DNA from: Cardiocondyla obscurior
Taxonomy: Eukaryota > Arthropoda > Insecta > Hymenoptera > Formicidae
DNA length: 64,000 nt
Direction: 5' to 3'
Assembly (NCBI RefSeq): GCF_019399895.1
Contig: NC_091888.1
Coordinates: forward strand, 2,946,501-3,010,500
Within the stretch, counting starts at the first letter, position 1. Every line of letters begins with the position of its first letter. Under the pieces are notes generated by a model. That model had not been told where the DNA came from. It made no database searches and was given only the letters and a program-made list of their open reading frames with translations. Positions 1-10,480 of the stretch are shown one piece after another. The translations under genes and the position numbers were made by a program.

Positions 1-1680
1 GACATTTTAACCCGGCGGGGACTAAAGCAAATTGAGCGCAGTTGTTTAGCAAAATGCTTGCAAACTCAATTTTAGGTACAATATTAACTTCAACTTTGTT
101 TAAAATTGATAATTTTGTTAATTAATTGAACCATATCACATTTATGAAAGTGGTTTTTTTTGATAAGTTATTACCATAATTATTTTTGAAGGACACAATT
201 TATTATCGTTTTGCGATTTGTAAGGATGGTTTTCGATGTTTCGTTACTGTTAAGGGTAGTTTCGATTAGAATCTTTTTGCTACAATTTTGCTTTAAAGTT
301 ATTCTCGTTTCTTACTTCTCTTTTTTCTTATCTCTACAAGTAGTGATGCATCTAAAAATCAATCCTTTTTTAGCGTTACCCAGAATAAACGACAGGAACA
401 TGATAGAATTCTTATCCTATTGGGGTGCTTTTTCAACGTGAGTTTCCTCTCCCAAATCAGGATACTTTTTGACTTATACTTTATGGCGTGCTTTAGTTGG
501 TTCTAAGATTGGTAAACCAAATAAATGACCAATTAGCAGTTCTCTTAAATTAAGGTTTATGTACAATGTATACAAGTTGATTTTTGGTATCGCTCAAATC
601 GCTCCCACTGACGCTTTTACAAAACCCACGGCAACAAAGAGTTAGTTTACTCGATTCAGTTTGATTATAGCAGTACTCGCCGTTTACGGTAAGATAAGTG
701 TAGGGTCATTAATGTGACGCAGATAGGTTTCTACTTCTCGTCGCCGGGCAAGATGAGAAGCTCGGCTTCGGAGGAGGATGCAGGCGGAATTGGAGATAAC
801 ACTGCTGGCGGCGCTGGTTGCTGGTTTCTACCGAGGACTCGTGTAGCGCCACATTCTTACGTCATCTGGGGCGAGAAATGATCCTTGGAGGCCTAGTGAA
901 ACTCGGCGAAGTAAAGTTTCCCAGTCGCGGCTTCTACTTCAATAGTTGTAGATGTGCATGCCGCAGAGGCTTCTTTAATCCGATCTGGTGCAGAATTCCC
1001 ACGAGCGGACACTGCGAAGAGTATACGCGGATGTCAGTTATCTATGGTGTTCTGGCGGTTTCCAAAGGCGGTTACGGCAGACTGTCCGAGACGATTTCCG
1101 GAGTGAGAGCGGTCTTGTTCTTGCGGTGTCCTCTTCTTACCCTCTTTTTCGGCATGCTAAGGGTCCCTTTCTTGAGGCCGTTGGCGCAGTGGTTGCTCGG
1201 CAACGGTATGCGGTTCTTTTCTTAAGTGTGCTTCGAGGCAACAGCCCTATCTCGTGGTATTGTTAGTCGTGCGTCTGAGGCAGAGAATAGACTGGTGTAA
1301 AAATCTCTTACGATTGCAAGGATCAGAAGTGATAACTCGAACTCGCGCAGTTCGTCTTATATACAAGTCCTTGTTGCATTTAAATATCGCGCGGCTCTTT
1401 AAATTTATGCGCCGCTTGTCAGCTGCGGCCTAGCAATGCCCGGAGATTTCGCGCTCGGGGCTTATTGGGTTTTCCGCGCGCACCGGCTTACTTTATTGTC
1501 TGGCGAGTTACGGGTTTTGTGGCGCGTTGGTGCGCCGTTCGCTATCGGCCGTTCCGACCGTCACACACTTTAAAGAACTCCACATCAAACCATATGAAAT
1601 TGGTCTTCGGCGCGATTAATTGAATTTAATATGATGTAGTTTGTGACATCCTGATCAGAAGTTTCATTGGGCCCAAGGTG
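1..1680. other. Unclassified repeat-like DNA, possible LTR remnant
   Basis: The first 600 bases are AT-rich with no recognisable coding. Bases 660-1560 become GC-rich with a TATA-like stretch (cttatataca near 1358), and around 1668 comes a tgggccca-type palindrome resembling the primer-binding region of Copia-type elements. I could not find paired LTR ends or a target duplication. The open frames here (for example 818-1225) have no family signature. A decayed LTR is the best guess, with low confidence. Confidence 0.3.
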
Positions 1681-1920
1681 GATAAATGGATAGTTTTAAA
1701 GATACAAAAAATACTAAATCAATATTTATGTCTTATTTGAAAATACTATCATTTAAGCACATCTGTGTTTATAGAATACTGTTGTGCATTTTCTATTTAA
1801 TTAACCCTATACAATTTAATGGTAATACTTTTAAATATTACCCCTTGCTTCCGACCATCTCCTTTTCACACAACTTTATTAAAGTCAATATGCAAAATTC
1901 TAGTTTTTAAGCTTTTGCGT

Positions 1921-2155
1921 TATTTACTTCTGTAGCAATGAAGGTTTCCGGATGAGAGCCGCGTAGAGAGACAGCGTTGTGCTGACGTTTTGCAAACATT
2001 GCAGTTCGCATCATCAGGGCAAAAGCTCCGATACTGTGCTTGCTTGTGGTTTGGTGGTCTTTATATATCTTTTTTTTTTCTTTTCCTCGTTGTGATTGGG
2101 GGAGGGGCAGTGTTTGTCGACTAATCATATTGTTGAAATTGATCAGCTGGTCAAT
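1921..2155 (-). mobile_element. Penelope-like terminal repeat, minus copy
   Basis: Read on the minus strand, this segment runs from a gatcagctg box through a TATA-like tatataaagacc stretch to a hammerhead-like core and ends near gctacagaagtaaat. It is a diverged inverse copy of 2297-2515. A promoter just upstream of a small hammerhead motif, with copies in inverted arrangement, is the layout known for Penelope-like element terminal repeats. No Penelope reverse transcriptase or GIY-YIG domain was seen in the window, so the family call is inference from the layout. Confidence 0.45.
1980..2021 (-). ncRNA. Hammerhead-like ribozyme motif, degenerate
   Basis: On the minus strand the sequence shows CTGATGA (plus 2011-2017), a stem-loop with gcgaac pairing imperfectly to gtttgc around a tgcaat loop, then AAAACGTC where a hammerhead needs GAAAC followed by the cleavage triplet GTC. 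Short flanks (tgcc and agca) can form three of four pairs of stem I. The loopless, palindromic ACGT at stem III matches the small variants reported from Penelope-like elements that act as dimers. The GAAA to AAAA change probably inactivates this copy. Confidence 0.5.
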
Positions 2156-2177
2156 TAAAAAAAATTTTTACATTAAA

Positions 2178-2587
2178 TTATAATACATCAAAGACAGAAA
2201 AAGCAACTGATAAATAATTTACTTTCAAATAATTTTGCATATTGTAGCAATGGAAGTTTTTGGATAAGAGCCGTGTTGAAAGACAGCGACTTTCATTGAT
2301 CAGCTGGTCAATTAAACAATATGATTGGTCGACAAACACTGCCCCTCATTTAATCACAACGAAAGAAATGAAAAAAAAAGGTAAATATATAAGGACCACC
2401 AAACTACAAGCAAGCTCAGTATCGGAGCTTCTGCCCTAATGATGCAAACTGCAATGTTTGCGAAACGTCGGCACAACGCTGTCTCTCAACGCGCCTTTTA
2501 TCCGGAAACCTCCATTGCTACAATATGTAAAATTATTTGAAAGTAAATTATTTATTAGTTGCTTTTTCTTTCTTTGATGTATTATGA
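2178..2587 (+). mobile_element. Inverted-repeat Penelope-like element fragment
   Basis: Arms at about 2178-2289 and 2477-2587 are inverted copies of each other; both contain the catcaaagacag and gtagcaatgg type blocks. The intervening 187 bases carry the TATA-like and hammerhead-like segment also seen at 1921-2155. This gives two inverted copies back to back, as expected for rearranged Penelope terminal repeats. No coding sequence is present. Confidence 0.5.
2432..2473 (+). ncRNA. Hammerhead-like ribozyme motif
   Basis: The core reads CTAATGA (2436-2442, expected CTGATGA), one spacer base, stem II gcaaac/gtttgc (2444-2449 with 2456-2461) closed by tgcaat, then GAAAC (2462-2466) and GTC (2467-2469). 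Stem I can form between tgcc (2432-2435) and ggca (2470-2473). All elements are in hammerhead order. The only core deviation is G to A at 2438, which would be expected to impair cleavage. Stem III has no loop and is a palindromic ACGT, as in dimer-forming Penelope variants. Confidence 0.55.
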
Positions 2588-2679
2588 TCTGATGTATTTA
2601 AAATAATGAATAAAATGAGTAATACATCCAAGCAGTTAACGTATTTGTAAAACCCCCAAACAAAATACTTTTTATGAAA

Positions 2680-2727
2680 TTACAGAGACAGAGATACAGA
2701 GAGACATAAAGACAGAGAGACAAAGAG
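2680..2727 (+). repeat. GAGACA-type microsatellite, left flank of Merlin
   Basis: A gagacagagatacagagagacat-type simple repeat that continues on the far side of the Merlin element at 9570-9663. The transposon therefore split one microsatellite. The last 8 bases (acaaagag, 2720-2727) are the left target-site duplication. Confidence 0.8.
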
Positions 2728-3696
2728 GGTAATTATGCACTTTAGGGGAGTAAACCCCGAATACATTGACCTTAACATATGTTGTCAAGGTCACCCTCCT
2801 GAATGACCTTGAAGAAGTTTTAGCCGTCACTCGTTTTTTATTAAAAAGTTATAAAGAATCAAAGTTTGTAAAATATGAGTGTTATTTGCAGTACAGTGAC
2901 GGATATAAATGAATAAATGTCTTTTAAAGAAACAAATTGTTGGGATATTGAAATTATTTTGTTATTATATTTGTCTCTTTTATACAGTAATAATATTAAC
3001 GGGGTTCAAAATTAAAATTTAACATTTTTTTAAAATAAACGCTGTAACTATAGGTACGACTACGTCGACTTCGTCTAAATTCCTACGAATTTGTAAAAAA
3101 CATTTAATAAATATACACATTTAATATGTAATAATTAGGAGACTTTCGCTTCTGAAGCACAGCGTATAGGTGGTCAGAGTGAACTGTGGAAGTTTAAAGA
3201 AGTGATAGTGGAGAGCGCGGAAGGGTTAGGAGAAAGAGAGGATAGGAGGGAGGTGCGAAAAGGGCTGAGGAAAGTGGGTGATTAGGGCGAAGTGGGTGGA
3301 CAGTGGGAGGGAGTGGTTAAAGGGATAAAAAGAAAATAAGTAGAGTTTGAGGTTAGGAAGACGGTGGATAGGAAAGAGGAGAGTGAAAGGGAGAGAAGGT
3401 AAGCAAAGGGAACAGGGAGGAGCGGTTGGAGGAAGGGTAGAATAAAGAGAGATAAGGGGGGAAGGGTGGAAAATAAAAAGGGAGACGATAAAATCTGGTA
3501 GAAGAGATAGAGAAGTTAAAGAGGAGAGAAAAGGGAGTAAGAAAAGGAAAGAGAAAGGAAGAGAAAAGGACGGATATTAAGAAGAGGAGACGGATAGAGG
3601 AAAACACCGGGAGATAAATAGCAAGGAATAGAACATGAGAATCGGATTAAGGTGAGAAACAAGGAGAAAAACAATACAAAGAGATAGTAGATAAAC

Positions 3697-6317
3697 ATGG
3701 AAAAGAGACAAGAAGGAAAGAGGAAGGAGGGAAGAGAGAGAAGCGGGAGTGTGATAGGGATGGAGGAGTATTTAAAAAGAAAAAGAGTGGGAGGGGGAGG
3801 AGAAAAGGAGGGCGAGATAACGCAGATAAGAATGGAGCTAAAAAAGATAGATGTAAGAAAGGAGGCGGAGGTAAAAGAAGGAATGGAGAGTGAAATATTA
3901 AAGTTAGTAACAGAAATGAGAAAGGAGATGAAAAAGGGAATAGAAGAGTTGAAGGATGACAATAGAGAATTGAAAAAGGACCTGGAGACAATGAGAGAGA
4001 AGGAAGAGGAGTGGAGGAAGGAGAGGGAGATAATGAGGGGGAAACTAATAGAACTGGAAATAAAAGTGGAGGAAGGAAGAAAGGAAAGTTTGGAGACAAA
4101 GAATAAAGTGATAAAGTTAGAGAAAATTATAGATAAAAAGGATAAAAAAAAAAGGAAAAAAAATGTAATTATAAAAGGGATTAGGAATACGAAAAATAAA
4201 AAAAATGGAAGGAGAGGTGAAAGAAATATTAAGGAAATTGGAGTTAGATATAGAGGCGGAGGAGATAAAGATGGTAAAGGAGGGAAAAGGGGAGAGGGGT
4301 GGGATAGTACTACTAAAAATGAGAAATGAAGAGGATAAAGAGTGTGACGTGGCGGCTTTCGCTGTTTCGTCGCAGCTCTCCGCGGCCGTCACAAAGGCGC
4401 AGCGGCGCTGGACGAATCGCGATAGCGAAGAGAGCAAAAAGGATTCGCAGAAATCTCCGGAGGATGTAGCGATATTTTCTCGAGGCGGTAATTAACAATC
4501 GCGTTGGTGGATTTTGTTGTTACCGTATGTTGCCGAGATTGCCGACTGTCCTTGCCGCGGGAGGAGCGAGAGGAGCGGACCATAGGCGGAGGCGCAAACT
4601 TCCGGAAGAACGGGTGACCGGATACGGGCCCGGGATGGGAGACCACTCATCCCGAGAACCGTGGAGGAGGCTTGTCGCCTACACGTTTCAACGCCGAAAA
4701 CCACCTGCGGGAGAATTGCTGCGACAACGGACTATCCGAAACCCGCGCCAACCGGCTAGTACCGATAGGGCTCTGTGAGGGCAGCGGCTTCCGCGGGAAA
4801 TCGGCAACGTAGCGCGGAAAAATCCGCGAGGCGCGAGAGTGGGGATACGCCGGGCCTCATGCCAAAAATTCGCGCGGTCCTCGCTCTCTTCCGTGTAGAC
4901 CGGCGTAATAGACGGGCGATCAGCGAGAATTAGCGAGCGATAGCGAGAGTGAGCCAAGACGACTGGGGCGAGCGAGAGCGAGAGAGAAAGTGCGAGGGAG
5001 AGCGAGGACGTCTCAAGAGGTCAAGACGTGCTTATTCGGTGAGATCTTCCACCCGCATTGCGGAATTATTGTATTGTACAGCTCTTCGCCTCCCAGGGAG
5101 ACCGACGCGGATTTGGACGATACTCGGTCACGTAAAACGGGCATGCGGGCCCGTTAGATTATTTTGGTGAACCCTTGTCGCGAGACAAGGACGTAACGTT
5201 AGCGAGTGGCAGCCGACAGGCGTCTAAAGGCCGGTGGTTGGGCCCCGCGAGACACACCGGGACGGTTTGTTTGCGTTGGTTAATTCGATTATTTGTGAAG
5301 CTGTCGTACGTCGCGTCCGCACGGACAGCCCTCGGCAGCGGCCGAGGTCGGAAAAGAAATCACGCGATCTCGTTTGCGACAGGCGATCTTTCGCGTGAAT
5401 TCTTGTGTGTCGTTGCGTCCCGCGAAAACACGCCACGTGTACGGGAGGCGCGTGACCGGCACCAAAACAGTCAGGGCCGGCGTGAGAGCTACGGGAGATA
5501 CTCGTGACGATCTAATAGCGATTCAAAACACAAGCCACGATCTAGGGGATTGCGCGAAGATCGAGCCCGCTCACGATTACGGAAATGGTTATTTTTCTTG
5601 TTACTCGTCGTAATTGTCTCGTTCCGTTGCATATTAATAAACGAACTGCAAATTGTACTCGCCCTGTTCGCGCATTTATCATTTGGTGTTATCGTTTCCG
5701 CCGATCCGAGAAATTCCATCTGTGATACCCCGCCCCTCTCCGTTCGGATGAGCTAGCCCCCGCGCGCGACGGCCGTTGGAGTTTATAGGAGATCATTAAG
5801 AGGAGATATCCTCTGTGAATCGAATCGGCACGGCTGGGCCCGTGCCTGGCGCCCAAAACTAGTTCGTCACCAGATTGTGCCGTCCCGCGCCGGGATACTG
5901 CTGAGGAACCACGACCCCTCCTACCTCCCTATCCTTCGTGTCACGACGGTGCACGGATTTTTCGTCCGTGCACGGCCGTCCCTTTTTGCTCGCGACTCTT
6001 TCCCTCACGGACGAGAAAAGTTAGCGTGACAAGAGAGAACAATGAAAAAGAAAGAGAATCTAAAAGGGACAAAGATTTGGATGCAGGAGGATAGATCCTG
6101 GGAGAAAAGAAAAATAGAGAGAAATATGAGAGAGATAGCAAGAATAGAAAGAGAGAAGGGAAGGAAGGTATGGGTAAGTGGAATAAAAATAAACATTGAA
6201 GGAAAGTGGTGGTGGTGGAACCAGTATAAGGAAGACCTGGTGGACGGAAGAGGAGATAGAAGGAAGAAGGACGCTCAGGGGAAAGGGGAGGAAAGGAAAG
6301 AAGGAAGAATTACATAG
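3697..6317 (+). pseudogene. LINE ORF1 protein, frameshifted and LTR-split
   Basis: The frame from 3697 encodes a highly charged K/E/R-rich protein with a long predicted coiled coil (about residues 65-150). It leaves frame in an A-run near 4200 and continues in the next frame from 4205 to 4342. The solo LTR 4343-6031 then interrupts it, and the frame resumes at about 6036 with LKGTKIWMQEDRSWEKRKIE and an IARIEREKGRKVWV block. This arrangement is that of an RNA-binding ORF1p: coiled coil followed by a basic C-terminal domain. The two breaks make it a pseudogene. The same ORF1 type is read on the minus strand at 23995-25690. Confidence 0.65.
4343..6031 (+). mobile_element. Solo LTR, 1689 bp, in the LINE
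   Basis: GC-rich block starting TGTGACG and ending GTGACA, flanked by agag (4339-4342) and agag (6032-6035). It interrupts ORF1 of the host LINE, and the LINE coding resumes directly after the second agag. The TG...CA ends and 4-bp duplication fit a Gypsy-type solo LTR formed by LTR-LTR recombination. Open frames inside show no protein family. It is not visibly the same family as the three minisatellite LTRs at 18.4, 35.0 and 55.5 kb. Orientation is arbitrary. Confidence 0.7.
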
Positions 6318-6454
6318 AAAAAGAGAAGGAAGGCAATAGTGGAGAAGGCGAAGAGGTAAAAAAGGGGGAGGGGGAGCAGGAGAGGAGGAAAGAGAGGGAG
6401 AGAGAGGGTAGAGATGCAGAGGAGAGAGAGGAGGAAGGGTGGAAAAAGGAAAAC

Positions 6455-6655
6455 CGTAAAAGACTGAAAATTGCCTTTTGGAATGTAGCGGGACTAGGAA
6501 ATAAAGACAAGGATTTCTGGGAGAGACTGAACGAGTGGGACGTGATGTTCCTGTTGGAGACATGGGTGGAGGAAAAGAGATGGAAAGGGATAGAGAAGAG
6601 ATTACCAAAAGGATATGTATGGAGGCAACAATGGGGTTGGAAGGAGCACGCCGGA
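6455..6655 (+). pseudogene. LINE endonuclease, N-terminal fragment
   Basis: Translation gives RLKIAFWNVAGLGNKDKDF followed by WDVMFLLETWVEEKRW. This is the start of an apurinic/apyrimidinic-type endonuclease: the WNVAGLG asparagine motif and the LLETW glutamate motif are both present. The frame stops being endonuclease-like near 6655, where the sequence jumps to the C-terminal domain, so the later catalytic motifs are absent. The nuclease would nick target DNA for target-primed reverse transcription in an intact element. Confidence 0.7.
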
Positions 6656-7439
6656 ATACATGGTGCTGGAGGAGACACAAGGAATAAAATTGAGGACGAA
6701 AATGAGAAGGAGGGCGTGGGGATTTGAGAGAAGATTGGAGGAAGGGAAGGGAAGCGGTCTGGCGAGAAAATGCTGGGAGGAGATCAAAGAAAGGGAAGAA
6801 AAGGGGAAAGCGGAATCGGGATGGGAGAGAGAAAGAAGATTATTCTATGAAGAAAAAGAAAGGAACAGTATAGAAAGGGGGGAGACACTGGGAGAGACAA
6901 CGGACTGGATATTGGAGATGGAAAGAAGGGACAGGGAAGAACAGAGGAGAGAAAGAGAGGAGAGAATAGAAAAATCCAATTATAATAAATGGTATGAGAG
7001 GGTAAAAGCGCAAGGAGTACCGGGATACTTAAAAAAGGGATGGAAAGAGAAGAGGTGGAGGAGAGTGGCGAGGTTCAGATTGGGAGAAGAGATGAGGGGG
7101 AATAAATATTGGGAGAAAGAAGAGAGAAGGAAGTGCAGGGTATGCGGAAGGGTGGAAAAGTTTTGGGAGCATGTTTGGGAAGAATGTGGAAGCTGGGGAG
7201 CGGAAGGGACATGGGGGGATTGGGCGAAAAGGGTGATAGACGGAGAAGAGGAGGGCGAGATATGGCTAAAAAAGATTCAAGAATTCAGGGGAGAAGTGAT
7301 AGAAGAGGAGAGGATAAGGGAGGAGGGTAGAGAGGAGGCGGTAAGGGGGGGAAGAGATGGAGTTGGGGGAGGGGGTTGGAGGAGGAAGAGAGGAGGGGGA
7401 GGTATGAGTAGAAAAGGGTTGGAGCAGGAGAGAATATAA
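6633..7439 (+). pseudogene. LINE ORF2 C-terminal domain with zinc finger
   Basis: A charged frame continues from the deletion junction through WYERVKAQGVPGYLKKGW to KCRVCGRVEKFWEHVWEEC (about 7131-7190), a C-x2-C...H-x4-C nucleic-acid-binding finger. The same finger is read on the minus strand near 61.7 kb (CWMCGGEIETWKHVWEEC), which ties both copies to one LINE family. No reverse transcriptase motif precedes it. It ends in a purine-rich tail with no further recognisable motif. Confidence 0.65.
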
Positions 7440-8245
7440 TTGGAAAGAATGTGATAAAACGAGAGTGCTTCGGAAGCCGGGGTCCGGGAGAAGGAGAGAG
7501 TGAGCGAGATAGAATAGGAGATCATAGTTATAAAGCGTTATGCGAGGGGTGAGGGTGCGGGGGAGTATGCGGGGGGAGGACGAAGACGTTGAAAGGGGGA
7601 GCGAGGAGTGAGTGTGAGAATTGCAAGAGCGGAGGGATGATTGTGAGAGACGAAGCGATGTATGCGTGTGTGAGAGGAAAGGAAGAATTGTAAAGTTGTA
7701 ACCCGAAAGGGAATTCAATAAAATTATCTAATATGTAATAATTATAAAAAATGAAAACTTATTTCGTGGTTTAACTAACGGAACCTTAATTTTACATCGA
7801 GCTTTCTATCAGTGGTATATCATTCATTTAATGAAAAACTTAATATATCATGTAAAAAATCTTCGGATATTACATTTAAATATGCAAAATAAATAATTAT
7901 CATGCGATTGTGGTGATTGAAATTCTTTTTCTAAAACATTGCTTGAATACATTTTGGCCAGGTTTTTGCTTCACCAACAACGTCTTGAACTGCAAGCCAG
8001 AAATTACTATTTATTTGTTCTATAGTATACGACATATTAATTTTCACTTGACACACAATCGACGTTAATAGCGTGAAATTATATCGATAACTGTATAATT
8101 CCAACTGGGAAAGTATAAACACAGAAGTGAGAGTATTATTTATGATTCTTCGTGTTTATATCTGGGTAGGTCTGCTTCAGTTGCAAATGGTTATTCAAAC
8201 TGGTGATGCCAATATTCATTCGCTATGTTGTTCCACGAGTTTATT

Positions 8246-9153
8246 CATTTAACGCATAACTATAAAGACCTAATTACATTTTTGGCAGAAAAAAAAGTTA
8301 TTTGTGGTCAAATAACATGTTTTTGATGTAACAAAACTGTTCATTTAAACACGGAGCAATATTCATTAATAATTTATTGTACAAATAGTTATTATAAACA
8401 AATACGTGGCAGAAAACAAATGAGACAAGTGTGCAATTTTAAAACCAGTTCATTAAAAAATACATTGTTTGAAAGAGCTACCCTGGATATTGAAACAATT
8501 TGTCGTTTAATTTCTAATTTTCTTTTACTTCAATCGTCACGACAATTATTTTTGCAAGAAGAGTTATCAATTTTATCTCATACAGCAGTTGATTGGATAA
8601 ATTTTTATCGAGTAGCACGTTTTTTTATTATTTCTACATTGAATCTATCTTTATAATGGACATTTAAAATAGTAAATAAATTTGTACTTTTATATAGCTT
8701 TTGGCACAATGGCTATCACGCACAGAAGAGCAAATTGGTGATCCAAATGTTATTGTAGAAATTGATGAGGCTAAATTTGGAAGCCGCAAGTATCACCGTA
8801 GACGTCTTATTTCTGATCAATGGCTGTTTGTAGTAATTGAACGAAGTAGTGGAAAGTTTTTTGTTCCTGTAGAAAAGCGTTCATCTAAAGTGTTAATTCC
8901 GGCCTTACGTCGTTTTATTGCACCGGGTAGTATTATTTATAATGACTGCTGGAGAGCATACAGCAACTTAAAGGATTACAACTATGAACATTTTGTTGAG
9001 AATCATAGTGAAAATTTTGTAGATCCTAATACAGGCGCTCACACTCAAAACATTGAACGTTTATGAAATGATATTCGGCATAGAGTACCGAAATATGGAA
9101 CTTGCAAATGTTATTACGTACATTATTTAGCAGAATTTATGTGTATCGCGTAA
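8246..9153 (+). pseudogene. Merlin transposase (IS1016/ISXO2-like DDE)
   Basis: The N-terminal part shows a zinc-ribbon-like C-x2-C (TCF-stop-CNK, near 8315) with an in-frame TGA, then CNFKTSSLKNTLFERATLDI. An 86-bp intron (8612-8697, gt...ag) separates DWINFYR from LLAQWLSRTEEQIGD. The catalytic half contains VEIDEAKFG (first D), YNDCWRAY (second D) and HTQNIERL (E), all retained. A second TGA follows directly, where Merlin proteins usually have W, and RHRVPKYGT continues after it to 9153. The start codon is not clear. Two nonsense changes make the copy inactive. It lies between the Merlin inverted repeats, as expected for the autonomous gene. Confidence 0.75.
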
Positions 9154-9569
9154 ATATGTGTATCGCGAACGAATATGCAAATTCCTTGAAATAATGGTAA
9201 CGTTATATCCTCTGTCGAAAAGTACTTTATCTAATGAGCCTGCAATAAACTAAAAATAACTGGTATATTTTTCTACTGTTTAAACTAATAACAATTTGCT
9301 TCTTTAAATAACGAAATAATAACAAAATAACTTCAATATTCAACAATTTGCTTCTTTAAAAAACATTTATTTATTTATACCCGTCACTTATACCCGTCAC
9401 TGTACTGCAAATAACACTCATATTTTACAAACTTTGATTGTTTATAACTTTTTACTAAAAAAACGAGTGACGGCTAAAACTTCTTCAAGATCACTCAGAA
9501 GAGTGACCTTGACAACATATGTCAAGGTCAAGGTAATTGGGGCTTTCTTCCCTAAAGTGCATAATTACC

Positions 9570-9663
9570 ACAAAGATACAGAGAGACAGAGAGAAAAAAA
9601 GAAACAGAGAGACAGAGAGAGACAGAGAAATAGAGAGGAACAGAGAGACAGAGAGAGAGATAA
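9570..9663 (+). repeat. GAGACA-type microsatellite, right flank of Merlin
   Basis: Continuation of the simple repeat at 2680-2727. The first eight bases are the right copy of the target duplication. A short open frame over it (R/E/Q-rich) is a by-product of the repeat. Confidence 0.8.
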
Positions 9664-10096
9664 ATAATTTGTCTTAAAATTATACGGATTAGCGAAGTTT
9701 ATTTAAGTTGGTTTTCGGTGTTAAATTTAATATTGGGGAAACAAGGTATTGTAGTGATTTATTTTAAAAACTACAAAATAAGTAGTATCAGTACAAAATT
9801 ACTTTTCTCACAAAAGAAAATTTAAAAAATCGTTAACTGCACCCTCACTGGACAAGTTGGCATTCTATAAACGTTCTAAAAGAAAACTTTTCTCTACATA
9901 AATAGTGGTATCAAATAAAATGCGCCAACTGTAAACAATCTGTACAAAAGTATTTTTGTAAACATATAATAAACTCTTCTGTTCAAGAAAAGTGGTGTTT
10001 AATAATTGCGGCAACTTTAAAAAATCCGTATAAAAGTATAAAAAATAAAATAAAAACTAGACGTTGCAAAATCAAATCTTTAAACCATTTTCTTTT
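9664..10096. other. AT-rich intergenic or intronic stretch
   Basis: About 430 bases, AT-rich, with no coding signature or clear repeat structure. Confidence 0.6.
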
Positions 10097-10480
10097 TGTT
10101 GTAACCCGATACGTCACGCAGGTGATTGCCACACCGCGTGCGCAAATTTTTATAAAAGATTCAGCAAATTGTCAAACCGTTAGAATCTGCTGAGCCTACG
10201 ATGCAGTCTCGTCAACATTTACGACATCGCGCATTATCAGCAGAAGGCAGTAGGGCATTCGGCCACTTCCTTCTGCAATTTCACTGACGAGACTGAAGTA
10301 AATAATATAAAATGCACGAGCTCCAAAGCTTGTGCAAGTCAGTGAGTTACGAGTTAGCGACCCGTAACTCGAACCAACAACAATTATTATACTCGCGACA
10401 CGAGGAGAGAATAAAGGAACCACGACTATTTATAACAAAAGAAGTTTATTTATCACTGTTCCGGCGAGTTTAAAAGACGA
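10097..10480 (+). mobile_element. LTR copy of the TGTTGTAACCC family, end unresolved
   Basis: Starts TGTTGTAACCCG and runs in parallel with the complete solo LTR at 21370-21789. Shared blocks include caaaccgtt, aatctgctgagcct, gaaggcagtagggca, cggccacttccttctgc and aatataaaatgcacgagctc. Similarity fades after about 10420, so the right end and any duplication are not resolved. Bases 10480-10880 are GC-mixed and repeat-like with no identifiable protein. Confidence 0.6.

Larger units (their letters stand above)
3138..7728 (+). mobile_element. Purine-rich non-LTR retrotransposon, internally deleted
   Basis: The insertion is bounded by a perfect 16-bp duplication, taatatgtaataatta, at 3122-3137 and 7729-7744. 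The plus strand is extremely rich in A and G. Order: 5' leader, ORF1, endonuclease start, then directly the C-terminal domain with a zinc finger. The rest of the endonuclease and all of the reverse transcriptase are missing at a junction near 6650. The 3' end is aataaaattatc rather than a poly(A) tract. A 1.69 kb solo LTR sits inside ORF1. Without the LTR the element is about 2.9 kb. Sister fragments lie on the minus strand at 18.4-19.6, 20.3-21.0, 22.7-25.7 and 61.3-63.1 kb. Confidence 0.8.
2728..9569. mobile_element. Merlin-family DNA transposon, nested-invaded
   Basis: Terminal inverted repeats of about 200 bp begin ggtaattatgcac at 2728 and end with its inverse at 9569. The arms (2728 to about 2900 and about 9390-9569) share the blocks around the gtcaaggtca and gccgtcactcg motifs. 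The flanks acaaagag (2720-2727) and acaaagat (9570-9577) form a near-perfect 8-bp duplication, as expected for Merlin. An IS1016/ISXO2-type transposase lies at 8246-9153 inside. The 6.8 kb length is inflated by a LINE (3138-7728) and an LTR within that LINE. The rest of the interior (7745-8240, 9154-9390) is AT-rich and non-coding. Confidence 0.8.

Noticed and set aside
818..1266. Overlapping open frames in GC-rich DNA
   Set aside because: No domain or motif; two frames are open over the same stretch, as expected from base composition.
3353..4099. Minus-strand S/P/F/L-rich frames
   Set aside because: Antisense shadows of the purine-rich ORF1 on the plus strand.
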